From the NCBI GenBank assembly GCA_021307315.1, contig JAJSPD010000101.1, positions 62,001-126,000 of the forward strand: a stretch of DNA of 64,000 nt. The letters are read 5' to 3'. The notes under the pieces were generated by a model, which saw nothing but the letters and a program-made list of their open reading frames with translations, made no database searches and had not been told where the DNA came from. Source of the stretch: Bisporella sp. PMI_857 (taxonomy: Eukaryota; Ascomycota; Leotiomycetes; Helotiales; Helotiaceae). Positions 13,938 to 26,138 of this stretch are shown here, one piece after another; position 1 is the first letter of the stretch; each line of letters starts with the position of its first letter. The position numbers were made by a program, and so were the translations under genes.

Positions 13938-14703
13938 TTATAAAATTGTGCATCCACCCTTCTCTTCAGTAGGGCGATATATGCGGCCTTGTGAAGGACC
14001 GTCTCCTGGTGGTGGTTTTCTTCCACCTCCCGAATTTTGCCTGCTGTTGCTGGTTTGCATTCGTTGTCTCCGGAGCTGACGCACCACATCATAAAAGGCC
14101 TTTTCTACATTGACGCAAGCCTTTGCCGATGCTTCTACAAATTCGCATCCCAGCTCACGCGCCAGCGCGTGCCCCTCCTGAATTGAAACCTCGCGCTCCG
14201 TAACTCTATCACTCTTATTGCCCACAAGCATGATGGGAACTGGCGCGGAAGGCGATACCGAGGATATGGGAGGGCCAGGGTATGAGGGTGAGGACGCGGA
14301 AGACTCCTTGACTCGTTGTGTCTGGTTGTGGAATCTTGTGATCCGAGTGAAAGATGATCTTGAGGATATACTATATACTAACACAAAACCCTCCCCATCT
14401 CGAATCCACTGGTCCCGTAGTGCTGTATAGTCTTCTTGGCCCGCGGTATCAAGTACCTCTAGCATGCACGATTGGCCATCTATAACTACTTGCTTCCGAT
14501 ACGAGTCTTCGATGGTAGGATCGTACTGTGAGGATTAGCCATACATCTATTGAGAGTAGATACAGGCAGGAAAGGGCTGTGAGGTATGCAGTACTTACGA
14601 TTTCCACAAAATGCTGTAAAGTCAATTGAATCGTCAAGGCTGTCTTGCCTACCCCTCTATCCCCTAAAGTGACCAATTTGTATAATACCATCTTGCCCGC
14701 CAT
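13938..14703 (-). CDS. ras2: Ras-type small GTPase (ras-2/RasB group), Gly12 position is Arg
   Basis: A membrane-anchored GTP switch of the ras-2/RasB group, which governs polarised growth and signalling in moulds. Two exons, 14599-14703 and 13938-14525, with a 73-bp intron (GTAAGT..CAG) at 14526-14598 after residue 35; product 230 aa. ATG chosen at 14703 (MAGKMVLYK), because the family starts there. Motifs: P-loop GDRGVGKT, intact effector loop YDPTIEDSY, DTAGQEDY with Gln61, the NKSD base-binding motif, ASAK, a serine/proline-rich insert typical of this group, and C-terminal CTIL, a CAAX box whose final Leu predicts geranylgeranylation. Odd: the residue equal to H-Ras Gly12 is Arg (AGA), where the group has Gly; the residue before Tyr32 is Ile; and 63 is Asp. 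The gene is otherwise fully open. The exact orthologue name is inferred. Confidence 0.92.
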
Positions 14704-16961
14704 GTTGCAAGATTGGGTGGCCACGAATTCTAATCACCTCGCTTGGCAAGGACAACCTCGATGCGAATCGTTGATTTGCTATGGAACTTCCTCTTGAAGC
14801 ACAGACTTCCGGTTTGCAGGGATAAGAAAGCTCTCAGGACAAAGGAGGACTGGACTGTATAATGTGACGCGTGTCTGGAGGTAAGGTAGGGGAGGAAAGT
14901 TCGGCGTGATATATAAGTGGATGCTGGTCTAAGCCCTGGGGAACACTCTAAGTTAACTTTGGTGGGTGCCATCTTTTCTTCTGTTTACACAGGATCAAAG
15001 CACAACGGCAATTATCAAGTTGCTGGGCTTGGACAACCCGTACGGCGCATCGGTGTATTTTTTCGGAGTATCAGATTTTGTATGGTGGGATGCAGTCGAC
15101 GTAATAAGCTCACTTCGCAAGCCCTTTAGCTGCATGACTAGCGATAACCAGATATATGGCATAGGCGCCACAATCGGGGGTGGGATCAGTATAGCTGTGG
15201 GCCGTTTTGGGAAGTGGAACGAACCAGGTGTGAACCCTTGCGTTCTACTGCCAAACTAGCATGGTAGCCATGCTCGATCGCTCGTTTAAGCACAGCGTGT
15301 CTTGGACAATAAAGTAATCTCAGCCAAGACCTGCAGCAGCACCCCCTCGCTTTTGGACTTGCCCTAGCAAGGGATCATAACGTGGGGTCGGCTCACTGCG
15401 GGTGCTCTTCCGGAAGTGGGCACTTCCCAATACCAGGGTGACGAGCACTGCTGCGAATCTGTCAAAGAATGGAATACTAGGAAATGGTGCTTGAAAGCGC
15501 GGACAGCATGGAATATGGGTTTATACCTTATAGTGGGCAAGAGGCGCCAGTGGAAGGTCAAGGCTGTAGCACAAACTTATGAAGGGCTACTGGCAATAGC
15601 TATTTACGGAAAAATAAAAAGGACCTGAGTAAGGCCAACTTTCCCAACTCCTATTTGTGGGGCAAGGCGATCTTGCATAGTTTCACGGGCCTAGCACGTC
15701 CAAGGGCGAAATAATAGCGGCAGGAAACGCTACATCCATCACGGTCAAGCCAAGCCGTGGTCTCCAACTTTGGCTGGCTCACCAACGATCTCCCAGCTGG
15801 GAGAGATTATGCGTACTCTCTTCGCTGTCAGCGACGGACGTACTCGCCACTCTCGCTTTGACGCGTCGAGGAGGACAACGGCATCAAAAATACTTTGATC
15901 GCTCTCTTTTTGACTCTGTAGAGCTTTGATTTTGGCGTAAGACTAACTTTTTGGAGTCAGGGGGTCGTTAATCAAGGTACTGAAAACGAGCCGGTCAGTA
16001 GAGGCAACTCGGCCACCCGCCGTGGAGGCTCTAATTGGTTAAAATATCCGAGGGGCTTTCTTGTCCATATGCATAATGTTCCAACTAAATGAGCTGAGCC
16101 TTCTACCTACTTATATCGTCGCTCCTGCTGGTTTAGGATCAATTTCTTCTCTAGCTCTTTACCAGATAATACTGCCCTTAAATACCCGCGCTACAAACAC
16201 GTAAGCCTTGCGCCTTGTCATGATAACAGCTACTAACATGTTAAAAGCAAAATGTGTTATAGAAAAATTACCCATTATCCTGATTGCTATCATACGAAAA
16301 AGGTTTGGATAGCTTGTCGAGAGGAAAAAAAGCCAACCGATCATCAGACATTGCGCGACAACTGCTCAAATACAACCGAAGATGTACATGTAAATGCGGA
16401 GGATGGCTGCTATCGTTGCGAAGGGGCTGGGCCAGCTTCTGGTCGGGAGTGAGAGTCATCGGCCAGCTTTACTAAGGATATAACTGTCGGACTGTTTGCA
16501 GTAAGGAAGAGGCTTTGTCAGTTGCTTAGTGTTGCAAATCACAAATGAATTCGGCTAAGTAAGCAATATTGACCAAGATTTAAGTTCAAATCTATGCGCA
16601 CTTCCAATTAGGAAGGAGTATATTTTCCCCTACCTCCAAAGCCTCGTAACATCTTTTTTGCAAAACTTTACTCACAAATCCCCATCGTTAATATATCTTT
16701 TAAGATTGAATCCTATCTTGAACCTCTTTACCCTTTTAGCTATTTCCCACTTACTCAATGCATCCGTCAAGGAACTCAAGCAGGGATACCAATCTCGATC
16801 TAGTGTCAGTGGTGTGCCTAACAATTTGGAACATTTGGGTTGAGATAATGCAGCCTCGAGTCAGCACTTAAACCAATTGCCTGGCAGCACCCATATTCAG
16901 TCACAGGAGCTCTCAACAACACACTCACTGTGGTTCCGATCCCATTAGAATTGGCTCGTAG
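14704..16961. other. gene-poor region
   Basis: Upstream of the ras gene. Short frames such as 14966-15259 (+) show no family I know. No repeat or RNA gene recognised. Confidence 0.4.
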
Positions 16962-18203
16962 TTACGGCGTACATGGTGTTCAAATAGAAGGAGAAAGTCA
17001 CGTGGCCTTCAGAGAGTATAGGGCAAACGAGTATCAATTGCTGAAGGTTATAGAACCTAAACTACAGGAGATAATCCCTCTACTTATAGAGGTACGATAC
17101 TCACATGTCATCACACTGTTGCCTACCGTTGCCTACTGTTGCCTACCGGTGCCTACCGGTGCCTACAATAGACTAGGTATGATCCTTAGACCTAGCCTGT
17201 TCAACACATGGAAGGATAGCCCCACTAAAACCAACGTCATTTTGCAAGTCACTCCAGCCGAGACAATTCCTCAGGGAATCTTCCGACCAAACGTTGGTGT
17301 ACTCCATGTCATGAGAAAGATCAACTGACCGCTGAAGTGGGGCTTTATTCGGACTTGAATCCAATATTGTCCACTGGCCAATGACATCTTGCGTGCTAGG
17401 CGTAGAAGTGGACAGATTGGCCATACCTGTTTCGTGCATCTTGTGTTGGAACATACTATTCAACTCTTCGAACGTGAATAGCTTCGAAAAGGACATTATG
17501 CTACCTTCCTGCTTATTCATATGTTGACATCGATCCCTGGAGAAATCCTGAGCGTTCAGAACGTTCGATATGCGAAGACCAAATTCCGCAATGCAATTTT
17601 CCACCAGATTTTTTTGCCAACCTATAGTCCTCATCTTGCTAGCTTGTGGTATGATGGAAAGATGGTTGGCAATCGGATTGATATCGACATCCTTCACCGT
17701 GAGCAGAGGGACATCAATATCTCCAAATCGCAGTCCCGAACATTGTGACATGTGTTGTGTGATAAAGTGATAGCGCATAAAGCAAGACCACCATATGCGC
17801 TTCCGCAACTTTTCCTTACTGGGCTCCAGTCCAAAATTACTCGGATCTTTATGCAGATTGAATCTACATGCCATAGAAATGGCTACTTCCATCCCGTACC
17901 ATGCATCCTTTTGGTCGTCGGATACTTCATTCCAGTATGTCATGAGAAAAAGTGATTGCACGATCGTAAGGTGGTCAGTTTCGCATCGAAATAATAAAGG
18001 AGCTGTGATAATTAATACAATTATGAAAATTTATCTGCTAAACATACCTTCGCGTTTTGGAAGAAACTTTTCACGGTATCCTTTCTCGTTGAATAGCCCG
18101 CGCTCATGATATGTCCGACCTTTATTACTGTGGCGCCTGCCAACATGATTGTCAGGAAGAGAAGCAAGCTGATTTTGCCGGACGCTCCAGAGTCATCTTC
18201 CAT
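16962..18203 (-). pseudogene. fungal-specific transcription factor domain gene, cut by a solo LTR
   Basis: Relic of a regulator with the fungal_trans domain. The 5' piece (from the ATG at 18203) reads SLLLFLTIMLAGATVI and GYSTRKDTVKSFFQNAK. An intron follows (GTATGT..CAG, about 18003-18046), then LLYYF, IVQSLFLMTYW, WYGMEVAISMACRFNLH and RKRIWWSCFMRYHFI, which are the usual landmarks of this domain. A single missing base just after the intron (near 17980) breaks the frame. Near the 3' end a 230-bp solo LTR (16977-17206) has landed, with CATGG duplicated on both sides; beyond it the frame would meet TAA at 16962-16964. No Zn2Cys6 cluster is found upstream, so the N-terminus is also lost or unrecognised. 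Confidence 0.75.
16977..17206 (-). mobile_element. solo LTR, 230 bp, TSD CATGG
   Basis: Starts TGTTCAAATAG and ends CCTGTTCAACA, so it has the TG..CA ends of an LTR. It is flanked by perfect 5-bp duplications CATGG at 16972-16976 and 17207-17211. It contains a small array of about 10-bp repeats (GTTGCCTACC-type) at 17115-17165. The same LTR family lies in inverted orientation at 53619-54006. No internal retrotransposon body is present, so it is a solo LTR left by recombination. Strand is given relative to the other copy and is arbitrary. Confidence 0.9.
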
Positions 18204-18725
18204 AACGTTAAGTGTTGAAGATAATGTCCATCCTGGTGGAGGCTCAGGGCGTCCAATCGGGCTTAATATGTTTAGCTATGCAGCAAGCTTACGTAACCTA
18301 CTCACCACCCTCTTAATCCACCCCAACAAGCGAGGTTGGATAGAATCAATTCAATATATTTTGACATTAAGGAGGTCATGTAACTTAGCTATCGGTAAGC
18401 CCGGATGTACATCTTTAAGGTACCTATAGATGAGCGCATTCCGAAATTTGTTATTTGGCAAGGACAAGGCATCTTTCGCTACAAGACATTCGATGTCGCT
18501 GGGAGTTATCTGTTGTGGCAAAGACTTGACGTAATCGGGCCATTTTTTCTCAGGTGTTGGTGGTCAATATGAGTAAATTCTGGGTTGCCATTAACTGTCG
18601 TAGATACGGGGTGATTCTGTAGAGTATTTGCATGATTTGGTAATAGAAGGTCTAATATCTTGGTGTGTGCTGCATGTGTTGGACTATTAGCATTGCGATT
18701 TTAAACGGCAAATATCTCATATACC
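18204..18725. other. intergenic, left of foldback element
   Basis: Short open frames only; none resembles a known protein. It ends in AT-rich sequence with ATATCTCATATACC motifs that continue into the adjoining element. Confidence 0.35.
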
Positions 18726-20271
18726 ACAAAAAAGTGGCCATATATCTGATATACCGTTCTTTTTTTTGACGAATATCTCAAATACCATCTTTTGTCTCTT
18801 GGCGCAAATATATGGTATTTGAGATATTTATTGACTAAATGATGGTATATAAGAAACACTTATATATCTCATATACCATTATTTTGTCGCGACACGCTGC
18901 AGCAATACACTACACGCAACAGCGAACGTTGTAGCAATAGTATTACTATAAAGCGTATTACTGCAGTATGTATTTTATTGCTACAATATGTATTATAGCT
19001 ATAACGTATATTGAATTGCTATAGCGTATGTTACGACACTCTGTAGCAATACACGCTGTAGCAATACACGCTGTAGCGACACATGCTGTAGCGACACATG
19101 CCGTAGCGACACACACTGTAGCGATATATGCTGTAACGACACACGCTGTAGCGACACACGCTGTAACGACATACACTGTAGTAATACAACATACACTGTA
19201 GCAATACAATACATACTGTACAATACAGACTATATTAATACTATTGTTATAGCGTGTGTCGCTATATTGTAAGTCGTTCTAGCGTGTATTACAGGCTTTA
19301 CAGTAAGTGTTGACGAATATCTGATGTACCATACATTTGTTGACATATATCTCATATACCATAAAAGTGGTATATATGGCATGACATAACGACCAACGTG
19401 CAACAACGCAAAATAGGGTAATAAAATATAATAATTGATCAAATTGCAAATCGCAAATCGAAATCGTTCAATTAATAACTTAGTGCTTTTGACTTTCCTG
19501 GCCTTCGACGTTCTTGGCGCCCTCGACGTTCCTGGCGCTTTCGACTTTTCTGGCTCTCGACATTCCTGACGCTCTCGACTTTCTTGGCTCTCGACATTCC
19601 TGACGCTCTCGACGTTCCTGGCTCTCGACATTCCTGGCTCTCGACGTTCCTGGCTCTCAACGTTTCTAGCTCTCGACGTTCCTGGCGCTTTCGACTTTCT
19701 TGGCTCTCGACATTGCTGGCGCTTTCGATTTTTCTGGCGCTGCCGATTTTTTAAAGCTAGTTTTGTTTGCATTTAAAAAAACAAAAAAAGTGAAAAAATT
19801 TGCTACGCAAGGGACTGTCTTGGCATATTTGCTTTTTTTTAAAGTATTTACAAGTATTTGTGTTTGTATTTTTCTTTCATTTTTACAATAAAAAACGAAT
19901 ACAGCTTTATTTTAAAAGTCGACGGCGCCAGGAACGTCGAGAGCCAGGAATGTCGAGAGCCAGGAACGTTGAAGGCCAGGAAAGTCGAGAGCGTCAGGAA
20001 TGTCGAGAGCCAAGAAAGTCGAGGGCGCCAAGAAAGTCGAGGGCGCCAAGAAAGCCGAGGGCGCCAAGAAAGTCGAGGGCCAGGAAAGTCAAAAGCACTA
20101 AGTTATTAATTGAATGATTTCGATTTGCGATTTGCGATTTGCAATTTGATCAATTATCATATTTTATTACCCTATTTTGCGTTGTTGCACGTTGGTCGTT
20201 ATGTCATGCCATATATATGAGATATTCGTCAAAAAAAGTATGGTATATCAGATATATGGCCACTTTTTTGT
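18726..20271. mobile_element. large foldback (inverted-repeat) element, about 1.5 kb
   Basis: The two ends are inverted copies of each other: ACAAAAAAGTGGCCATATAT at 18726 and its complement ending at 20271, extending to about 60 bp each. A second, longer pair of inner arms lies at about 19370-19760 and 19920-20225, near-identical over long stretches and ending in arrays of a roughly 20-bp GTCGAGAGCCAGGAA-type unit. The arms and arrays make arginine/glutamate-rich spurious frames. Between the outer left end and the inner left arm sits a satellite block. ATACC occurs just outside each end (18721-18725 and 20273-20277) and may be the target duplication. No transposase is encoded, so the element is non-autonomous. 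Confidence 0.75.
18890..19250. repeat. degenerate satellite of about 18-bp units
   Basis: Many diverged tandem copies of a unit of the form ACACGCTGTAGCGACAC, best ordered at 19040-19200. Open frames with repeated VATACVAT or LQRVSLQ residues on the minus strand are by-products of this array. Confidence 0.85.
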
Positions 20272-21695
20272 AATACCCGGGTCATAGATATTGCCTATAC
20301 TTTAACCTGAGGGCACAGCCGCATGTGTTCATGCGTAATGCTCGTTGAGGTTGTTGGATAAGTCTTCATTGATTCTAAGCTACGTGTCGCGAAGAGGTTG
20401 TAGGTCCCGAAAGGGACCCACAACTCTTCACGTGACTAGTTACATGCGTTCCAACAGTGAGATATTTGCCGGATTTTAAATAGCTACTCACTATTTCATA
20501 TCCATGAAATGGGAGGTGAGTCGCGGCTGACACCGACGCGCAATTTCTAGGCCCATGTGTTTTGTGATCGAACATTGCATGGGCTCCCATCCCTACGCTA
20601 ATGCGACAATATTCGTTAACCTATCAGGAGGGCCGCGGATCTATCTTCTACATAGTCCGCTTATACATTTTAAGTTACATTTCGTGTAATAGCGGCAAGC
20701 TCAAAAATAGGCAGGTTTTCGTTAAGTAGCCAAATCATCCTAGGATAATATTTGGACTCGTATTGGTACAGGGTAGCTGGTTCGCCTCTGAACGAGTTCA
20801 ATCCAGATACATCTCTGCTTCTGCAGAGGTGGGCGCAAGGATTAGACGCATTGTCTCGTTAGCAAATTGACCGGTAAAGCCTGCCGGGGAAGTTCAGAAT
20901 GTTGTACCGGATACTTGGTTCTAAGCACCCCAGACGAATTTTCGACCATGGACCCTAGAAGTATCTGTGGATACCATGGGACATGGGACAAACAGTCCTG
21001 CGAAAGCTCCAACATCTTGGGTTTTTTGAATTCATACCACGCCCAGCATCCACTCAATTCAAAAAGCGTCAACATCTATTAGCAATATTTATCCAGAGAA
21101 TTAATAATCGCCTAAGCTGTAATGTCCGTCAACTACCACGCTACTCGAATCAAAAAGCGTGCTTTCCTAACTGGTTATGAAGTTGTGTTGAACTTTGGAG
21201 CCTTAAGCAGCGCTATATTTCCTGCCACAGTATGTTGTTTCTTACCTCTGAATTTGGTCTCCTCATTATACGTGCAATTACTTAACTGATCACTAGCCAG
21301 AACTTCTCCTACATTTAGTTCCGTGTACTGCTCTCAATAAGAAACAATCATCCTATATCAACCAGAAGCGAATAATTTATTACACGGAAATCACGTACAA
21401 CTACATATCATACTCCTATGACGGCACACTAGCTAGGCTCCATACCTAAATCGAAAACTTTAAACTACAATTGACTCAGGATAGAAGTTTGCTGTGTATT
21501 TTACACGCCGTAGGCTGGAAATCCTCATTAGCAGGCCTGTAAACACAACAGCAATCCGTACTGTGTAATATGGGGACCACGTTTCTAAGCTACCCAATCG
21601 TTTGCGAGCCTCAAGAGCTATCAGAACCGGGGCAGCGAAGCAGCTGGCCAGGGAGGTTATTATCCGGTCCTCGGGGTCATCTGGTTTTAGGCTCG
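20272..21695. other. intergenic, upstream of bZIP gene
   Basis: No convincing coding region. Small frames at 20867-21180 are not recognisable. The part just before 21696 continues open in the bZIP frame (from 21570), so the ATG used for that gene is a choice. Confidence 0.35.
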
Positions 21696-23331
21696 ATGTC
21701 GCAGCAGCCTCCTGCCTCTCGCACCGTATCTCGATTGTCTCCAGGCAGACAGGAACTAACACTTCCTCCGCTTCAACGGCCAAATGGCATTCAGCAGAGA
21801 AATTACCCAGCAGAAAGACAGCTTCCCGAGCAATCAAAAAATCAGGGACGTGCGCGCTTTCAACAGCAAGGCAGCGTATCACAACCAGAAGCGCCGGGCG
21901 AAGACTGGAGACCAACGCCATCAAGAGATCTCTCTGTGCATTCAATACTCAATCCGGCGGAGCCTGAAGGACTCCATGCAGCTCAAACCTCTAGTCGCCC
22001 AGTGAGCACTGGTACCACAGACTTACATCATTCCACGACCGGCCCCCCTGCACACTTTACGCTTAGCCCTATGACAGGTCTACAACACACGGTTTCTGGT
22101 CGGCCAGCGTCATCAAACACCTCACCAACACAAGAAAGTTATAAATCAACTTTCTCTAGAAGTCGCGGAAGCTCTCCTCGGCGGATACTGACACCGGAAG
22201 GTGCTCGGACAACAATCCTTCATAAACCGAGTCAAGGAACCATTGATGCACAGCGATCTCCATTTATTCCGTATAGGAGTGGGGTAGGGTTTGCGGCAAC
22301 ATCTGGACATGAAGGACCACCGGATGCTCCGCCTGCCCTAACGCTAACACCACCGGAGCGAGCTCATTTACAGCATTATGGATTTCCACCTGTTGGGCCC
22401 AGCAGATCTGCTCCTCTCGAACGACACCCAAGCGGGAGCTCGCGGCAACCAGCCGAACGAGGATTGCCTGCTCAAAGCATCAGCCCCAGCATATCAACCT
22501 CAGCGGGAGTATCTTCCAGTCAAGCTTCTCCAGCATCTTTCATCTACAAAAAGGGACCGCCTCTGACCAGCGGCTTCTATTTCCCCGGAGCAAGCTTTGC
22601 TCCGTCAATGCAGCAAGCACAAGGAGCGGGAGGCCCGCAATTTCAAACATCATCTGCTTCGGGCACAGAAGGTCCGTACAGTGCTCCTTCTTCCAGTGTG
22701 TCTGTCACCACGAGCGCAAAACATTCGCGTCAGGGTACGGACCCATCTCAGAGTATGACTATAACCACCTCGCAAGGCGTGTTTAACGTGCCGATTGACC
22801 TGCACCAAGCGTCACGACTAGCTGACGAGAAGCGCGCGCGCAATGCAGGAGCCTCCGCACGATTCCGTCAACGACGAAAAGAGAAAGAGAAGGAAGCGAG
22901 CACGACAATTGAGAAGATGCAGCAGCAGAACCGTGAGTTAGAGCGTAGAATTAGAGAGGCGGAGAGCGAAAGGGACTTTTACCGAGAAGAGAGAGATCGA
23001 TTCCGTGATGTGCTTGATCGAAGCGAGGATTTGAGGGATCTAGCTATTCAAGTGCCTCCAAGTCCGCAGTCTAATTATGCGCGCAACTTCATTTGCAGGA
23101 CAGACAGCGTCAGATGGTCCTCCTCCGCCTCCTCCGGGCTATCAGCAGGATCCTAGCACATCCGAAACAGCACCAAGAAGGAGAAGAACAGATACTTCGG
23201 GCGACTTTACAAATGTGCCATACACGCTCCCCCCACCTTCGACACTCCTCCGGCACTGTCTGATAGCTACCTCCGGGGCAGGGACCTTACGCCTCCCGCC
23301 TTTGCAAATAAATGACCCATACGCTCCATAA
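21696..23331 (+). CDS. bZIP transcription factor
   Basis: A basic-leucine-zipper DNA-binding regulator. It has a long low-complexity Ser/Pro/Gln-rich N-terminal half, then the basic region KRARNAGASARFRQRRKEKE (about 22830-22890; the N-x7-R signature is present) and a leucine-zipper/coiled coil continuing through REAESERDFYREERDRF to about 23020. ATG chosen at 21696 (MSQQPPASRTVSR), since the 42 codons before it look unlike protein of this kind. The frame runs to a stop at 23154-23156, but another frame at 23100-23331 carries a proline-rich tail with a basic patch (PRRRRTDTSGDF) and SGAGTLRLPPLQINDP, of the kind this bZIP group ends in. A small intron or a one-base break near 23080-23110 probably joins them. 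The individual regulator was not identified. Confidence 0.85.
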
Positions 23332-26138
23332 AGAGTAACCCCAAACCTCGCTCCCTCAAGAGGACCTCCGCCACCATTTGAGCCCTTCCCCCAACCGCAT
23401 GGGCGGGTAGGGGCCCACAGATGCTGCGCGACGATAGAACACCCTCGCCGTGTCTAGAATGGCAAATAGAACACTTCCACACGCTTTTCCCCCTGTATTC
23501 ACAACCACCAAATTCTCTAGCCGCATTATGTACATAACACATCACCTTTCTTTACCTATCAACGTCAGCACTCACCGTCACAAAGAGCTCATTCGGGTGA
23601 CCATACCACCAACTTCTACACTATACTTGAGCGCCACAACGTGCGAACCATCTAACACCCTTCGAAATACATTAGTCTCGTTTGAAATTGAGCTTGGATT
23701 TCTTTTCACGGGCGTGTGGTGTAAGGCTAGTTTGTTCTACTGAGGTTTAGGAAGTGAGAGCGGAGCATGTACCTGTAGGGCACTATGAGAAGAACAAGTG
23801 GGAAAAGGATATCTATAGGAGGAAATCAACAAAAGAATGTAGTTAAAGAGAACCGTATTAAGTATATAGCGTTTTAGACAGGATTTGAGATCCGGGCCAT
23901 GTCCCGGCTGTTTGTACGAGGGACACTTAGCCTTATTCTGGAGTCGTCGAATTATAGTTTCACTTCCCCTGAAAATCGTTATGTCTAGAGCTCATTGCGC
24001 ATGTGTCCAGCATCGAAAAATTGAAGAGGAGCAGATCACATCTACGATTGGACCGTGAACCTCAAGAGCGTGATCTACAGTCCGACCTGGATATTTCGGA
24101 ACTCTCGGTTCCATGCCTATACTCCGATATATAGAGGTCTCCGATGTAAAGAGGTCCGTTACAGCCACTTATGGCCTGGCAGATCCAGAGGTTTATTCCG
24201 ATATGTAGAGGTTTCCGATATAAGGAGTTCCGGAATATCCAGGTCGGACTGTAATAGTATAATGCTGATCTCAAGGGATCAATCCTTTCATAATACCATA
24301 CAAAAGAAACGAAACCCAGAATACGCCCAACTAATGCACTCCAGCTCACTTTCGTGACGAGTGTGTAATTTATTTATATTGGAGCAATTATAGCCTCAAA
24401 GACGGGTTTGATTCGAAGTTTCACGTGCTAATCTGAGTTTGTTTCCTGTTCAAGTGCACAGGCGCATGGGAGTTTTGGAAGGAGGACTCGAGATGTAGAA
24501 TATAACTATTGTTATGACAATTTATACTCTTGGTATCGGTCTTCCTATGCCTAAATCAGTTGATAACGATACTTCAAATATTGACACTGGTGCAATCAGT
24601 GGCATCTATCTCAAACAGCGAGTGTAATTGTGCCGTGGGCGGCCAGGGCTTCGACTCATGCAAGGCCGCCTAAGCTTGGACCACACATACCAGAGAATTT
24701 GAACCAGCCGCCATTGGTAGAGAGATGGTATATGTTTCAAATAACGTCCTCTCACCGTAACCTGAGGGCATTAATAGAAGAATATGGACTCAATATAATA
24801 CCAAAAGTCAAGAACCAAGGCTATAGGCTCCTCGTTTTGCAGATCTTCAATATCACAAGCATACGCTTGATTCACTCCAGGTCACTTCGCTTTGTTCTGT
24901 CTCAATTGATAGCTGCATGCATTATTTCATGAAGTTATAGATACCAGCCATTGGGAGGACGTTGAAAATGAGGCAACATGCGGGATCGGAATGCATATTC
25001 CGCCAGCCAACCGGCTGGGTGCTATATGCGGCCCCGCTGGTTCAATCACCTTTCTGTAGAACTGTATGCTCATCACTGCATGCAAGCTGCATCTACTCTT
25101 TCCCACAGACTTCATGCCAGGGCTTTAGATCTGCCGGGAAGCTTTTGTGCCCTGAAAATCATCTTCCACGATAGGTTTAGCTCCAAGCCTCCAACGGTGT
25201 ATTTTCCCGCCTTGATATAGATTCGCTCATCCCTAACACCATTTGTTTTTTCCACTCTGCAAGGCTTTCTACCTCGTCGGTGCCCTTCAGGACTCGTTTG
25301 TCACGAACGCGTGGGACATCGACCTTTCGGCATGAGGGAAAGACAAATCATATATTTCGAAAGGAGCTGACGCGTGCAATAAATGCTGACGGTATTGTTG
25401 AAATCGCGACATCGTTCGCAAAATCTGTTCCGATCAATAGCTGACCGCACAAGCAGCGCTGGAACTCGAGATCCTGCCTACCAGGATTTCCCCTCACCGC
25501 TTGCTTGCATCAAATTCAGCAAACATATTCCTGCAGCCTTGCGCTTCTACGTCCTGAGGAACACAGTTGACCGAGTATCAGCTTGGGTTGGTGAAGTTGT
25601 CTCGTGGGCAAACTCGGGCGGATTCATTTAGCGACGTGGGGCATGCGGCTCCGCCAAACTCCATATATTTTGGCGCTCATACCCCTCAACAACCCACCAA
25701 CGATGACTTTTCCACAAGCACAATTATTTTGTTGTTCGTCGCCATACTGGATTTTGCCACAACATTCAAGACCAGTGCATTCAACAATACCTAAGCATGA
25801 ATGATAGCGCGACACTTCGCCGCTTAGTATAACTCTGCCAGGAATACAAGGACATTCTTCTGGCTCACACATCACGAGAGGGTGTTGTTGGGTAGCGACG
25901 CATCTGCTTAGGCTGAATCAAAAGGGCGCTCAATCATCTCTTCATCTCGTCATTTCCGTACCTTTTATCCGAAGAAAGATTTGAATCTAGAGGCAGCTTT
26001 CGATATTATAGAAAATTGGATTAGTGTGGCGCCCTTTCCTCTCTGAATCATCTGGTCTATATAGCTGACACTGTTATCAGGACTCGCATAGCGCCGCTTC
26101 GTGCGATCTAGGCACAAGGAAGCATTTGTCAAGACAAC
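23332..26138. other. gene-poor region containing one MITE
   Basis: Apart from the mariner-type MITE at 24078-24251 I see no recognisable element. Small frames at 24630-24932 (+) and 25383-25631 (+) could be gene relics but resemble nothing I know. Confidence 0.4.
24078..24251. mobile_element. MITE, Tc1/mariner type, TA target site
   Basis: 174 bp. Begins CAGTCCGACCTGGATATTTC and ends with the complement, GAATATCCAGGTCGGACTG, giving a terminal inverted repeat of about 25 bp with one mismatch. A TA dinucleotide flanks each side (24076-24077 and 24252-24253). Internally there are further GATATATAGAGGT / GATATGTAGAGGT repeats. No coding capacity. Confidence 0.9.

Noticed and set aside
17521..18109. 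Several plus-strand frames
   Set aside because: Antisense shadows of the transcription factor domain on minus.
18958..19223. Frames with repeated VATAC or LQRVS residues
   Set aside because: Translation of the 18-bp satellite; no coding support.
19230..20117. Arg/Glu-rich frames (ECREPRKSRAP-type)
   Set aside because: They translate the GTCGAGAGCCAGGAA arrays in the inverted arms and occur on both strands alike.
21460..21945. 161-codon minus-strand frame
   Set aside because: Lies mostly antisense to the start of the bZIP gene, whose own frame has the clear domain; treated as a shadow.
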